Assembly: GCF_004155535.1 (NCBI RefSeq)
Contig: NZ_RYUH01000001.1
Location: 1-32,263 of the forward strand
Source: Bifidobacterium pseudolongum subsp. globosum
GTDB taxonomy: Bacteria; Actinomycetota; Actinomycetes; Actinomycetales; Bifidobacteriaceae
DNA: 32,263 bases
Reading direction: 5' to 3'
This document shows, in pieces, positions 13,725 through 20,962 of this stretch. The notes under the pieces are model-generated. The model saw only the letters and a program-made list of their open reading frames with translations. It was not told the origin of the DNA and made no database searches. Numbering within the stretch: position 1 is the first letter of the stretch; every line of letters starts with the position of its first letter. A program made the translations under genes and the position numbers.

Positions 13725-14366
13725 ATGACGCTTGTATATAGGCCGTACGAAAGCGCGGACTACCCCACGCTTGTATCGATTGTGAAGGACACCTGGCACT
13801 ATGAGCAGATGGCCTCGTCAAACATCGCCGAACTGCTCGCCGAAGTGTTCGTATCGAGTTGCCTGTGCAATGCGACGCATTCAATCGTCGCGCAGGTCGA
13901 CGGGGAGGTGGCGGGCATCATCTTGCTCAAGGACATCGCGCAGCACCGTTGTTCGATGGGTGACCGGTGGAGGCAGGTCGGCGCGATCGGTCGCCTGCTG
14001 ATGCGCCGCGAAGGCAGGAAGGTCATGCGGATCTTCCGCAATGTCAGCAGCGTCGATGAGCGGTTGCTCGGTGAGATCGACACCAAATACCGCGGTGAGA
14101 TCGCGCTCTTCGTGCTTGACAGCAGGTACCGCGGTCGCGGCATTGGCAAAGCGCTGTACGAACGGGCCGTGACATATATGCGGCTCCGTGATCTGGAGCC
14201 GTTCTACCTGTTCACCGATACGTCGTGCAACTACCGCTTCTATGAGAGGCAGGGGTTGCGCCGGCGCGCATGGCGGGGAGAGACCGTACGGATGGATGGG
14301 CGAGCGCAGGAGATGACGTTCTTCGTGTACGACAACAGGGATACGTTGCGTGGTTGTGCTGCATGA
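13725..14366 (+). CDS. GNAT-family acetyltransferase under MerR control
   Basis: A 213-residue GNAT N-acetyltransferase that would transfer acetyl from acetyl-CoA to an amine. The acetyl-CoA loop is LDSRYRGRGIGKALYERAV (about 131-149), preceded by the beta4 strand GEIALFVL and followed by PFYLFTDTSCNYRFYERQGL, the beta5/alpha4 end of the fold. N-terminal VYRPYESADYPTLVSIVKDT is the usual first strand and helix. The start has AAGGAGA five bases upstream. Its only promoter candidate is the MerR-type element at 13659-13689, so it is probably induced by the ligand of the divergent regulator, perhaps inactivating that compound. The substrate is unknown. Confidence 0.88.
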   Translation: MTLVYRPYESADYPTLVSIVKDTWHYEQMASSNIAELLAEVFVSSCLCNATHSIVAQVDGEVAGIILLKDIAQHRCSMGDRWRQVGAIGRLLMRREGRKVMRIFRNVSSVDERLLGEIDTKYRGEIALFVLDSRYRGRGIGKALYERAVTYMRLRDLEPFYLFTDTSCNYRFYERQGLRRRAWRGETVRMDGRAQEMTFFVYDNRDTLRGCAA

Positions 14367-14399
14367 TAGCTATCCGTCATATGGGTGCGTGGATGGATG

Positions 14400-14455
14400 C
14401 GGTTCACTCCTCTTTTTGTTCTCAGCCTTGTTTTCGATGGACTTCATGGGTGGGG
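14400..14455 (-). pseudogene. Remnant of a paralogue of the 116-aa membrane protein gene
   Basis: The DNA TTCTCAGCC...TCGATGGACTTCATGGGTGGGGTG resembles the 3' end of the gene at 11763-12113 (TTCTCATCC...TCGCTGGACTTCAGGGGCGGGGTG). On the minus strand it encodes TPPMKSIENKAENKK, against TPPLKSSEDEDEKH in the intact gene. Homology stops at about 14456, exactly where the leader block of repeat copy C begins, as if the repeat had replaced or interrupted the gene. Confidence 0.5.
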
Positions 14456-14457
14456 TG

Positions 14458-14662
14458 AGACAACATCGCAGAACTCGGTCTGCTTGTTCGTTCGCCTCGG
14501 GTATGGATATGGCCATATCCGCGGGCTGACGTTCCGTCTTCTACATACATTTCCGCTGGGGAGGAGCATTTTCTGGCGAGCTGGCGAGTATCGGCGTAGC
14601 AAACAGTGTGGTAGTGCCCGGTGATACTTGGGGTCGAGGGAGAAAATGCTCCTTCCCAGCGG
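14458..14662. repeat. Composite dispersed repeat, copy C
   Basis: Leader block (14458-14530) as in copy B, then the palindrome with arms at 14553-14574 and 14641-14662 (CCGCTGGGGAGGAGCATTTT against its complement; one mismatch in 22). The loop is nearly identical to that of copy B. The frame reading MYLRWEGAFSPSTPSIT on the minus strand is just the translated hairpin. Confidence 0.85.
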
Positions 14663-14703
14663 AGATACATCCAGGAAGTGGTGACCGTGAACCAATCCGG
14701 AAG

Positions 14704-15108
14704 TCAGGAGGGGCGTACAATCTGCAGCGCGCGGCCGTCTTCCATGAGCGTGAACCCGTGGTGTTGGTAGAACGACGCGTTCTTGCTTTCCTCGGGCATC
14801 ACCTCGAGGAACACGTAGTCCGCGTACTTTTCCTTGACGCGCTCTATGAGGCCGCTGCCGATGTGCAGTCCTTGATACTCAGGATTGACGAGCACCCAGT
14901 GCATATAGGCGAGCATTTCACCGTCGTCAATCACGCGCGCGAGACCGGCGAGCTGATCGCGGTCCCACGCGCTGATCACAGTGTCACTGCCCATGAGCGC
15001 GCGATATACACGCTCCGGGTACTGCGCAGATTGCCAGCCCACGGATTCGAAGAGATCGTGCACTTGGTCTTGGGTGAATTTCTTCTCGTCGGCGTATGTG
15101 ATTGCCAT
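14704..15108 (-). CDS. GNAT-family acetyltransferase, short form
   Basis: A 134-residue GNAT acetyltransferase of the short single-domain type. The acetyl-CoA loop NPEYQGLHIGSGLIERV (about 75-91) is preceded by MLAYMHWVLV and followed by YVFLEVMPEESKNASFYQHH, the usual beta5 strand with the conserved FY before the C-terminal GF. No ribosome binding site is visible before the ATG at 15108; TAGACT lies only six bases upstream, so the transcript may be leaderless. No neighbour suggests a substrate. Confidence 0.88.
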   Translation of the reverse strand: MAITYADEKKFTQDQVHDLFESVGWQSAQYPERVYRALMGSDTVISAWDRDQLAGLARVIDDGEMLAYMHWVLVNPEYQGLHIGSGLIERVKEKYADYVFLEVMPEESKNASFYQHHGFTLMEDGRALQIVRPS

Positions 15109-15214
15109 GTTCGCAGTCTAAACAGGTGTTCCACACGTTTATGCTGCCATCTCAGTGCCCGGTCATCTTGCTGGCTGTAGGGCGGTGTCGAGGTGAGCCG
15201 TTTGCGGCCGTTGT

Positions 15215-15244
15215 CCGTCTTCTTTTAGGCAGGGAAGAAGACGG
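15215..15244. other. Perfect 10-bp inverted repeat
   Basis: CCGTCTTCTT (15215-15224) and AAGAAGACGG (15235-15244) pair perfectly around a 10-base loop. It lies between the short acetyltransferase and the effector-domain pseudogene and could be an operator or the former 5' hairpin of the pseudogene. No T-tract follows on either strand beyond the TTTT in the arm. Confidence 0.45.
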
Positions 15245-15359
15245 AAGACCTAATACGGAAAATCGGGAGGGAGCGGCGTGGTATCGATTGCCGGATCCTG
15301 TCGAACTCGCCTATTCATACTGGAGGGGGCAGCTGAATCCGGAAAATCAGGGAGGCGGT

Positions 15360-15839
15360 ATGAAGGTCGGAAGGTGGGAGAAGGAGTCTTTTGTGGTGAT
15401 TGGGAAGGAGGGGACGACTGCTGACGGCGACGGTTTCATTCAGCGACTGTGGGCAGATGCGAATGCGCATTTCGATGAAATTCGCCTGCTGGACAAGACC
15501 GATGCGACGGGAATCTGATTGGTCTCTGGGGTGCGATGTTCGATTTCTCTCATTCGTTCATGCCGTGGGAGGATTTCAGCAAAGGGCTTTTGCCTGGCCG
15601 GGGTGGAATGCGAGGAGGATGCCGAAGCACCGACTGACTGGACGAAATGGGCTGTTCTGGGCTATGAGTTCGTTTATGTGGAGCGTGGCAATGACTCCTC
15701 TTTTCTTGGCTGGGATGCAGTATCTGAAGGAGCATGATCTTCCATTGGCGGGCGCGGCCCATGATTTCACCGACCCTACGATGGGCCGGCAATATATGTT
15801 CTTCCCGATCAGAAGACTGCCGGTGCGGGCTGGTGCGTG
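15360..15839 (+). pseudogene. Effector-binding-domain (AraC/GyrI-type) gene broken by three frameshifts
   Basis: The pieces reassemble into one protein. MKVGRWEKESFVVIGKEGTT to DKTDATG runs in one frame (15360-15511). NLIGLWGAMFDFSHSF to FSKGLL follows in a second (about 15512-15590). LAGVECEEDAEAPTDWTKW to SSFLGW is back in the first (to about 15728). MQYLKEHDLPLAGAAHDFTD to GRQYMFFPIRRL is in a third. This is the stand-alone effector-binding domain seen at the end of AraC-type regulators (IGLWGAM, AGVEC, hDFTDP, YMFFPI motifs). Each break needs one base: a deletion near 15511, an insertion near 15590 and an insertion near 15729. The start still has GGGAGG upstream. A sequencing error at three sites is less likely than true decay. 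Confidence 0.85.
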
Positions 15840-15907
15840 AGTCTATCCCGCATGTGGTCCGCATGCCGAGAAGTATAAATAAGGTTGGAAAGACTGGTGT
15901 GGGCGTT

Positions 15908-16056
15908 TGTCTCACTCCGCTTCGCGCTGGATCCTTTGCTGGGTTCCACCGGGTATTTCTTCGCGTTTTCGCCATGTTGGCGGACATGTGGAATTGCTGC
16001 CAGTTATCCTCTATGCGGCGGAAAGCCCTGATGGAAGTGATGACGGTTCGGGACAT
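15908..16056 (-). pseudogene. Decayed copy of the MazG-like pyrophosphohydrolase gene
   Basis: On the minus strand VITSIRAFRRIEDNWQQFHM then SANMAK matches VTINEIRQFIADRDWRQFHT then PDNMAK of the intact gene at 17732-18055. It is followed immediately, out of frame, by NAKKYPVEPSKGSSAKRSE (intact: NAKRYPVELSKESSAKAE). About 170 bases with the catalytic EAGELLE and EELADV motifs are missing. Dead and intact copies are in the same orientation and flank the AlbA/Schlafen-type gene. Confidence 0.85.
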
Positions 16057-16061
16057 CTTCT

Positions 16062-16198
16062 GGACACGGTGTATGGAGAATGTGTCCTGTTACTTTGTGT
16101 CTGAAAGTAGGTGAAATGCTGTTTTTGCAACGGTTTCACCGGCTCGGACAGCCGTTTGAACTGGACGTGTTCTGGACACGGTATGCCGTTCTGTGTCC
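16062..16198 (+). promoter_or_regulatory. Two GGACAC/GTGTCC inverted repeats upstream of the AlbA-type gene
   Basis: GGACACGG...TGTGTCC spans 16062-16087 (26 bp) and GGACACGG...GTGTCC spans 16174-16198 (25 bp); both are preceded by TTCT and followed by TGTT, 112 bp apart. Such repeated dyads are likely binding sites for a dimeric regulator, plausibly the HTH-containing protein encoded just downstream. I did not find a convincing -35/-10 pair to place them precisely. Confidence 0.5.
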
Positions 16199-16290
16199 TG
16201 TTCCTGTCCATTACGTGTTCGTGCTACATTCGTGATAGTCATGGATGTCGGAGACACAGTGAGGTGATTCCTGTGTGCGAAGGGGTGATT

Positions 16291-17709
16291 ATGGAACTTC
16301 GAGACGCTCTCGATGATGCGCAATTGCGTAATCTCATCGCACAAGGGGAGAACGAGCAGCTAGAATTCAAACGTGCCGGAGAAGGGCCCAAGCCTGATCT
16401 CTACGAGACCATTTGCTCGTTCGGTAATCATGCCGGCGGCTTGATTGTTCTGGGGCTTGAGGATGATGGAACCCCTGTCGGTGTTAACCCAAGGCGAATC
16501 AAGGAATATCAGCAGAACATCGTGAATGTTCTACATAATCCGCAGACTTTCTCAGCAGCTCCGCATGTGCATTTCCAAGAGAAGGAATACGATGGAAAGA
16601 TATTGTTATGCCTATTCGTAGAAAGCAGTCCTGACGTTATACGATACAAAAATGAGACATATGATCGTGTCTTCGATGCGGATGTGCGCGTGCATACTAC
16701 GTCGCAATTAGCTAGTTTATATAATAGAAAGCTGCGTATTTACTCGGAAGAGCAGATACTGCCCTTTCTTTCAATCGAAGACTTCAACCCTGCAATTATC
16801 AACAGGGCACGGGATTTAGCCGTAACAAGAAATAGTGAGCATCCATGGAAGCGCATGACCAATGGGGAACTGCTTCGTTACTCCAGTTTATGGCGCAAAG
16901 ACTTCCGCACGAATGAGTCGGGATACACATTGGCCGCAGCTCTATTGTTCGGTAATGATGATGTCATCTCTTCCGTTTGTCCCACCTATTCAGTGGATGC
17001 AGTAGTACGAATAATCAATCAGGATCGGTATGATGCTCGAGAGACGGTACAGACTAATCTTTTAGATTCATATGAACGTCTGTATCGTTTTTTGATTCGA
17101 TATCTGCCTGATCCTTTCTATCTGGAGAACCAGCAGCGAGTTTCCTCCAAACAGATAGTTGTAAGGGAACTGTTATCCAACATCCTCATGCACCAGGAGT
17201 TCACCAGTCCGCTTCCTGCCCAAATTGAGGTTACATCCGAGGGGATTGCCACCAAGAATGCTTCTGTATCCGAATTCGAAGGGTATCTTCAAGTTGATGA
17301 TTTCACTCCAATCGCCAAGAATCCCAAAATATCTGACGTATTCCGGGAGATCGGGTATGCGGATAAACTTGGCAGTGGCGTGCGGAATCTGCAGAAGATG
17401 TATCCAGCATTTTCTTCGCAAAAACCTGAGTTCCATGATGGGAAACAGTTTGTGAGTAGATTCCACATTAATGGTGCGTTGCTCCAATTACCGGAAAGTG
17501 CAATGGAGGAAAAAACACCCGTCAATGATGTGGATCGAGCAATTGAAGATTTGCTCAGTAGTCAAGGAACAATTAGTGCACAGGAACTCGCTGAGAAGGC
17601 TCAGGTTACTGTGCGCACGGCCAATAGGCATATTACGGACTTCGTCACCAGGGGCAAACTACGGAAAGTCGAATCGCGAGGGAGAGGGTACAGATATGCC
17701 CGATCATGA
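16291..17709 (+). CDS. AlbA_2/Schlafen-type DNA-binding regulator with C-terminal HTH
   Basis: A 472-residue protein annotated in related genomes as an ATP-binding or putative DNA-binding protein. The N-terminal AlbA_2 (Schlafen-like) domain begins with ENEQLEFKRAGEG and contains NHAGGLIVLGLEDDGTPVGV. The middle region ends in the HATPase_c_4-like part with VVRELLSNILMHQEF and GSGVRNLQKMYPAF. The last 65 residues form a winged HTH (ISAQELAEKAQVTVRTANRH). A longer open frame begins at 16111, but AAGGGGTG before the ATG at 16291 and the family N-terminus decide the start. Such proteins occur in defence islands and beside restriction systems; they are probably regulators. Base composition is visibly more AT-rich than upstream genes. 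It converges on the MazG-like gene. Confidence 0.85.
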   Translation: MELRDALDDAQLRNLIAQGENEQLEFKRAGEGPKPDLYETICSFGNHAGGLIVLGLEDDGTPVGVNPRRIKEYQQNIVNVLHNPQTFSAAPHVHFQEKEYDGKILLCLFVESSPDVIRYKNETYDRVFDADVRVHTTSQLASLYNRKLRIYSEEQILPFLSIEDFNPAIINRARDLAVTRNSEHPWKRMTNGELLRYSSLWRKDFRTNESGYTLAAALLFGNDDVISSVCPTYSVDAVVRIINQDRYDARETVQTNLLDSYERLYRFLIRYLPDPFYLENQQRVSSKQIVVRELLSNILMHQEFTSPLPAQIEVTSEGIATKNASVSEFEGYLQVDDFTPIAKNPKISDVFREIGYADKLGSGVRNLQKMYPAFSSQKPEFHDGKQFVSRFHINGALLQLPESAMEEKTPVNDVDRAIEDLLSSQGTISAQELAEKAQVTVRTANRHITDFVTRGKLRKVESRGRGYRYARS

Positions 17710-17731
17710 TGAAACTGTGTGAAAGCTTGTC

Positions 17732-18055
17732 TCACTCCGCTTTCGCGCTGGATTCTTTGCTGAGTTCCACGGGGTATCTCTTCGCATTTTTCTTCATTTT
17801 ACTGTGGATGATTTCGTCGAGATCGACGCCGAGCAGATCGGCCATTTGGATACAGTAGATCATCACATCGGCGAGTTCTTCGTGCACGTGTTCCCAGTCT
17901 CCGTCGCGAGGCTCGTCGCTCCATTGGAAACATTCGAGCAGCTCACCCGCCTCTATGCTGATGGATTTCGCCATATTGTCAGGAGTGTGGAATTGCCTCC
18001 AGTCACGATCGGCGATGAACTGGCGGATCTCGTTGATGGTGACTTCGGGAACCAT
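17732..18055 (-). CDS. MazG-like nucleotide pyrophosphohydrolase
   Basis: A 107-residue all-alpha NTP pyrophosphohydrolase of the MazG/RS21-C6 (dCTPase-like) family, which hydrolyses (d)NTPs, often non-canonical ones, to monophosphate and PPi. The metal-binding signature is complete: EAGELLE (about 36-42) and EELADV (59-64), spaced as in the family's EXXE...EXXD pattern. DWRQFHTPDNMAKSISIEAG is the usual N-terminal part. It converges with the AlbA-type gene, 22 bases apart. A disrupted second copy lies 1.7 kb away. Role: nucleotide-pool cleaning or, given the surroundings, possibly anti-phage nucleotide depletion, which is speculative. Confidence 0.9.
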   Translation of the reverse strand: MVPEVTINEIRQFIADRDWRQFHTPDNMAKSISIEAGELLECFQWSDEPRDGDWEHVHEELADVMIYCIQMADLLGVDLDEIIHSKMKKNAKRYPVELSKESSAKAE

Positions 18056-18206
18056 GGGTTCAGTTGTATCACGCGGCGGAAGTAATTCAACGGTGTCGTT
18101 CGATTACGTGGAACCGTTTGAAAGTCACAGGGAAGCCGTCGTTGACTTTCGAAATCGGGATTGCTGGGCATTCTGCTCCTCACTTGCGCCTTTGCAGAGC
18201 CATGCG

Positions 18207-18324
18207 GAATGTATTTCTGCTGAGCGGGCTTAATCTGAGGAAACGCCGAGTATCGGCCTTGCAGCCATCATGGCGGTACGTGAGGGTGGCAGAGAAAAAG
18301 CCCCCGCTCAGCGGGAATGCATTC
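18207..18324. repeat. Long-palindrome repeat, diverged copy E
   Basis: Arms 18207-18228 and 18303-18324 (GCTGAGCGGG core; GAATGCATT ends) are inverted repeats with three mismatches in 22. The loop contains CGCCGAGTATCGGCCTTGCA, matching GGCGAGTATCGGCGTTGCA of copy B, so it belongs to the same family although the arms differ. It lies between the MazG-like gene and the hsdR promoter. The rest of 18056-18450 shows nothing else. Confidence 0.65.
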
Positions 18325-18450
18325 TATGGGAAGATTCCAGCAATGCTTTCATGTTGCCAGAGTGGAATGCGGGAAAGGTATTAAACCTCCTCCGCTGGCT
18401 GCGAGGTAATCCTGCAGGTAAGCATTGAAAATATTTGTGGTTCGCTCCTT

Positions 18451-18479
18451 TTGTCGGGATTAGACAAAGATGCTATAAA
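18451..18479 (+). promoter_or_regulatory. Promoter of the type I restriction-modification operon, with overlapping dyad
   Basis: TTGTCG (18451-18456) and TATAAA (18474-18479) are separated by exactly 17 bases, a good sigma-70-type promoter 38 bases before the hsdR start. The -35 element forms half of an inverted repeat, TTGTC-GGGATTA-GACAA (18451-18467), a likely operator that would block RNA polymerase when bound. Confidence 0.65.
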
Positions 18480-18517
18480 TGTGAGTAACGACGGCGCATA
18501 ACGAAGGGGATATTTAT

Positions 18518-20962
18518 ATGGTACAGAGTTCGCATGCATCCGCGTTCCTACGTCCGACTGCAGCTGATAGTGCGCTCAATGAAGAGAACACGAAACTGCG
18601 TTTTATCACTCCGGTAATTCAGAGCCGGTGGAACATCGCTGAGATCGATATGGAGTTTGCAGTTGGTAAGATTCTCGTGGACAGCACGGGTCACACCCAT
18701 CGAGGCGATGGCCGTAAAGCTGATTATCTGCTGTGCTACACGAAAGACCATCCTCTCGCAATCGTGGAGGCAAAACGATGTGGGTTGTCTGCGGATGTGG
18801 GGATGCAGCAGGCCATGGATTACGCGAAAGACCTGGATGTGCCATTCGCCTATGCAACGAACGGTGACGATCTGATTGAGTATGACTTGCTGACCGGCGC
18901 AACTCGTAGGATGAAAATGCCTGATTTTCCCTCACGTGATGAGCTTTGGGAGCGCTTTCAGCTCGAAGTGGATATGCCGAAAGGCATCGTGCAGCCCTAC
19001 CTATACCCCTACTATTCCGATGGTGATAAGAAACCACGCTACTATCAGCGCATCATCATCAATAAGGTGATTGAAGCGGTGCTGCGTGGATGCAAGAAGA
19101 TGCTGGTGGTCTGTGCTACTGGAACCGGCAAGACGTATGAGGCATTCCAGATTATATGGCGTCTGTGGAAAAGCGGTCTCAAGAAACGTGTGCTGTTCTT
19201 GGCTGACCGTAATTCACTGATCGACCAGACGATGAATCAGGATTTTGCTCCATTCGGCGAGAACATGACGAAGTTCGACAATTCCCGGTTTGACATTGCT
19301 CATCCCATTTATCTGAGTACGTATCAGCAGCTCATTACGACTCATGATGGCCAGATTGAGTACCACTATAAGAAGTTCCCGCGCGATTTCTTCGATTTGG
19401 TGATTGTAGATGAGTGTCACCGCAGTTCCGCGAATCAGGACTCGAGCTGGCACGAGATCCTCGACTACTTCTCAGATGCCACGCAGATTGGCATGACCGC
19501 GACCCCGAAGGATGATGCTGATCCGAATCGCAGCAATATCGCATACTTTGGCGAGCCGATTTACACCTACTCGTTGAAACAGGGCATTGAAGATGGTTTC
19601 TTGGCCCCATTCCGTATTGCGATTCCAAAGATCAACATCGACGAGGGTTGGATCCCTGACGAAAATGTGAGAGATGAGAATGGGCGGCCGATCATTGATG
19701 ATCTGGAAGATGACGAGGAGCTGACCCAACGTGATTATGACACCAAAGTAGCCGTGACTGATCGTCATCGCACTATTGCCGAGTATGTGACGAATTACCT
19801 CGTAGAGCATGATATGAGGTATGCGAAGACCATCGTGTTCTGCGAGAATATACAGCACGCTTATGCAATGACTCAGGCGTTGCGAGAACAGAACCAGGAT
19901 TTGTGCGCGGAAGATGAGCGGTATGTAACCACAATTGTGGCCGGTGAAAAAAATAACACGGCTAGGCTTGAAGAATTCACTGCGGTCGGATCCGCTTATC
20001 CGGTGATTGCGGTGACGAGCCGCCTGATGTCCACCGGAGTAGATGCGAAAACATGCAAGGTGATTGTGCTTGACCGTTCCATTGGTTCGATGACTGAGTT
20101 CAAGCAAATCATCGGCCGTGGTACCCGTGTGAAGAAGAGCTATACCGTCAATGGCCGTAAGGAATCGAAGGAATATTTCACAATCATAGATTTCCGCAGC
20201 AATTATGAGAAGTTCCAAGATCCCGAATTCGATGGCGTGCCGGTGAGTGTGACTGTTGAGGGCCCAGGCACGACTCCGACCGGTGGAGAGAACGGGTCCA
20301 TTGACGAGGGCCCAGAAGACGGCGGCAAAAAAGGTCCGGTTCACCGCATTGCGCGTGTAAGCGGAGTGGATGTGGAGATTACCGATGAGGTGGAACAGTG
20401 GCTTGATGAACATGGTAAGCCCACGGATACACCGCTGGAAGCCGCTATGGGTGAGCATATTCGCGAGCGGTACTCCACTCTGGAAGCATTTACCGCTGAC
20501 TGGGTGAACAGTGCGGATCGGGAGGCATTGACGAAAGAGCTGATGCCCGTTGGCGACTGGGAGCAATCGTTCCGCGACCGATATGGGTATCCAGTAGATA
20601 TGTATGACATCATCTGTGATTTCGGATTCCATGTCACTCCACCGGCCAATCGCGAGGAACGTGCACATGGAACCTCGGCGGAAGCATTCATCGCCCAAAG
20701 CAAGTTCAATGATCAGCAGCGAGCGATTCTGCGGTTGTTCACGGATTTGTATGCAGTTTCGGGAATTGAGAATCTGCATGGTGATGATGCTATTAAAGCG
20801 CTCGATATGCAGCAGTTCTCAGAAGCTGGTTTCAGCCCACGAAGTGCGGTGAAGCAGTTCGGTAGCCGGTCTCAGTTCCTTGATACGCTTGCGGCTCTCG
20901 AACGTTCGTTCTATGAGGATGGTGTGGAAGTCACGGTGAAGCAGGAGGGCAATCCCCAATGA
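18518..20962 (+). CDS. hsdR: Type I restriction enzyme, R subunit
   Basis: An 814-residue motor/nuclease subunit of a type I restriction-modification system; it translocates and cuts unmethylated DNA in complex with HsdM and HsdS. The N-terminal nuclease domain shows the D...ExK pattern (Asp69 in KADYLL, Glu84 and Lys86 in AIVEAK). The SF2 helicase has Walker A ATGTGKT (200-206), DECH (298-301), GMTATP (326-330) and the QIIGRGTR motif (about 530-537). The C-terminal third resembles the EcoEI-type R subunit. Length is in the EcoEI-type range (about 800) and shorter than EcoKI. GAAGGGGA precedes the ATG. The stop overlaps the hsdM start (ATGA), so the genes are translationally coupled. It looks intact. 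Confidence 0.95.
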   Translation: MVQSSHASAFLRPTAADSALNEENTKLRFITPVIQSRWNIAEIDMEFAVGKILVDSTGHTHRGDGRKADYLLCYTKDHPLAIVEAKRCGLSADVGMQQAMDYAKDLDVPFAYATNGDDLIEYDLLTGATRRMKMPDFPSRDELWERFQLEVDMPKGIVQPYLYPYYSDGDKKPRYYQRIIINKVIEAVLRGCKKMLVVCATGTGKTYEAFQIIWRLWKSGLKKRVLFLADRNSLIDQTMNQDFAPFGENMTKFDNSRFDIAHPIYLSTYQQLITTHDGQIEYHYKKFPRDFFDLVIVDECHRSSANQDSSWHEILDYFSDATQIGMTATPKDDADPNRSNIAYFGEPIYTYSLKQGIEDGFLAPFRIAIPKINIDEGWIPDENVRDENGRPIIDDLEDDEELTQRDYDTKVAVTDRHRTIAEYVTNYLVEHDMRYAKTIVFCENIQHAYAMTQALREQNQDLCAEDERYVTTIVAGEKNNTARLEEFTAVGSAYPVIAVTSRLMSTGVDAKTCKVIVLDRSIGSMTEFKQIIGRGTRVKKSYTVNGRKESKEYFTIIDFRSNYEKFQDPEFDGVPVSVTVEGPGTTPTGGENGSIDEGPEDGGKKGPVHRIARVSGVDVEITDEVEQWLDEHGKPTDTPLEAAMGEHIRERYSTLEAFTADWVNSADREALTKELMPVGDWEQSFRDRYGYPVDMYDIICDFGFHVTPPANREERAHGTSAEAFIAQSKFNDQQRAILRLFTDLYAVSGIENLHGDDAIKALDMQQFSEAGFSPRSAVKQFGSRSQFLDTLAALERSFYEDGVEVTVKQEGNPQ

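Noticed and set aside
14422..14695. Short proteins reading GGAFSPSTPSITGHYHTVC and similar at each palindromic repeat
   Set aside because: They are translations of the hairpin repeat itself, present in several frames at every copy, and have no ribosome binding site.
15550..16056. A 168-codon minus-strand frame across the effector-domain pseudogene and the MazG remnant
   Set aside because: Only its first 27 codons are homologous to the MazG-like protein; the remainder is out-of-frame read-through antisense to the other pseudogene.
19472..20779. A 435-codon minus-strand frame inside hsdR
   Set aside because: It is antisense to conserved helicase motifs, with no ribosome binding site or domain.
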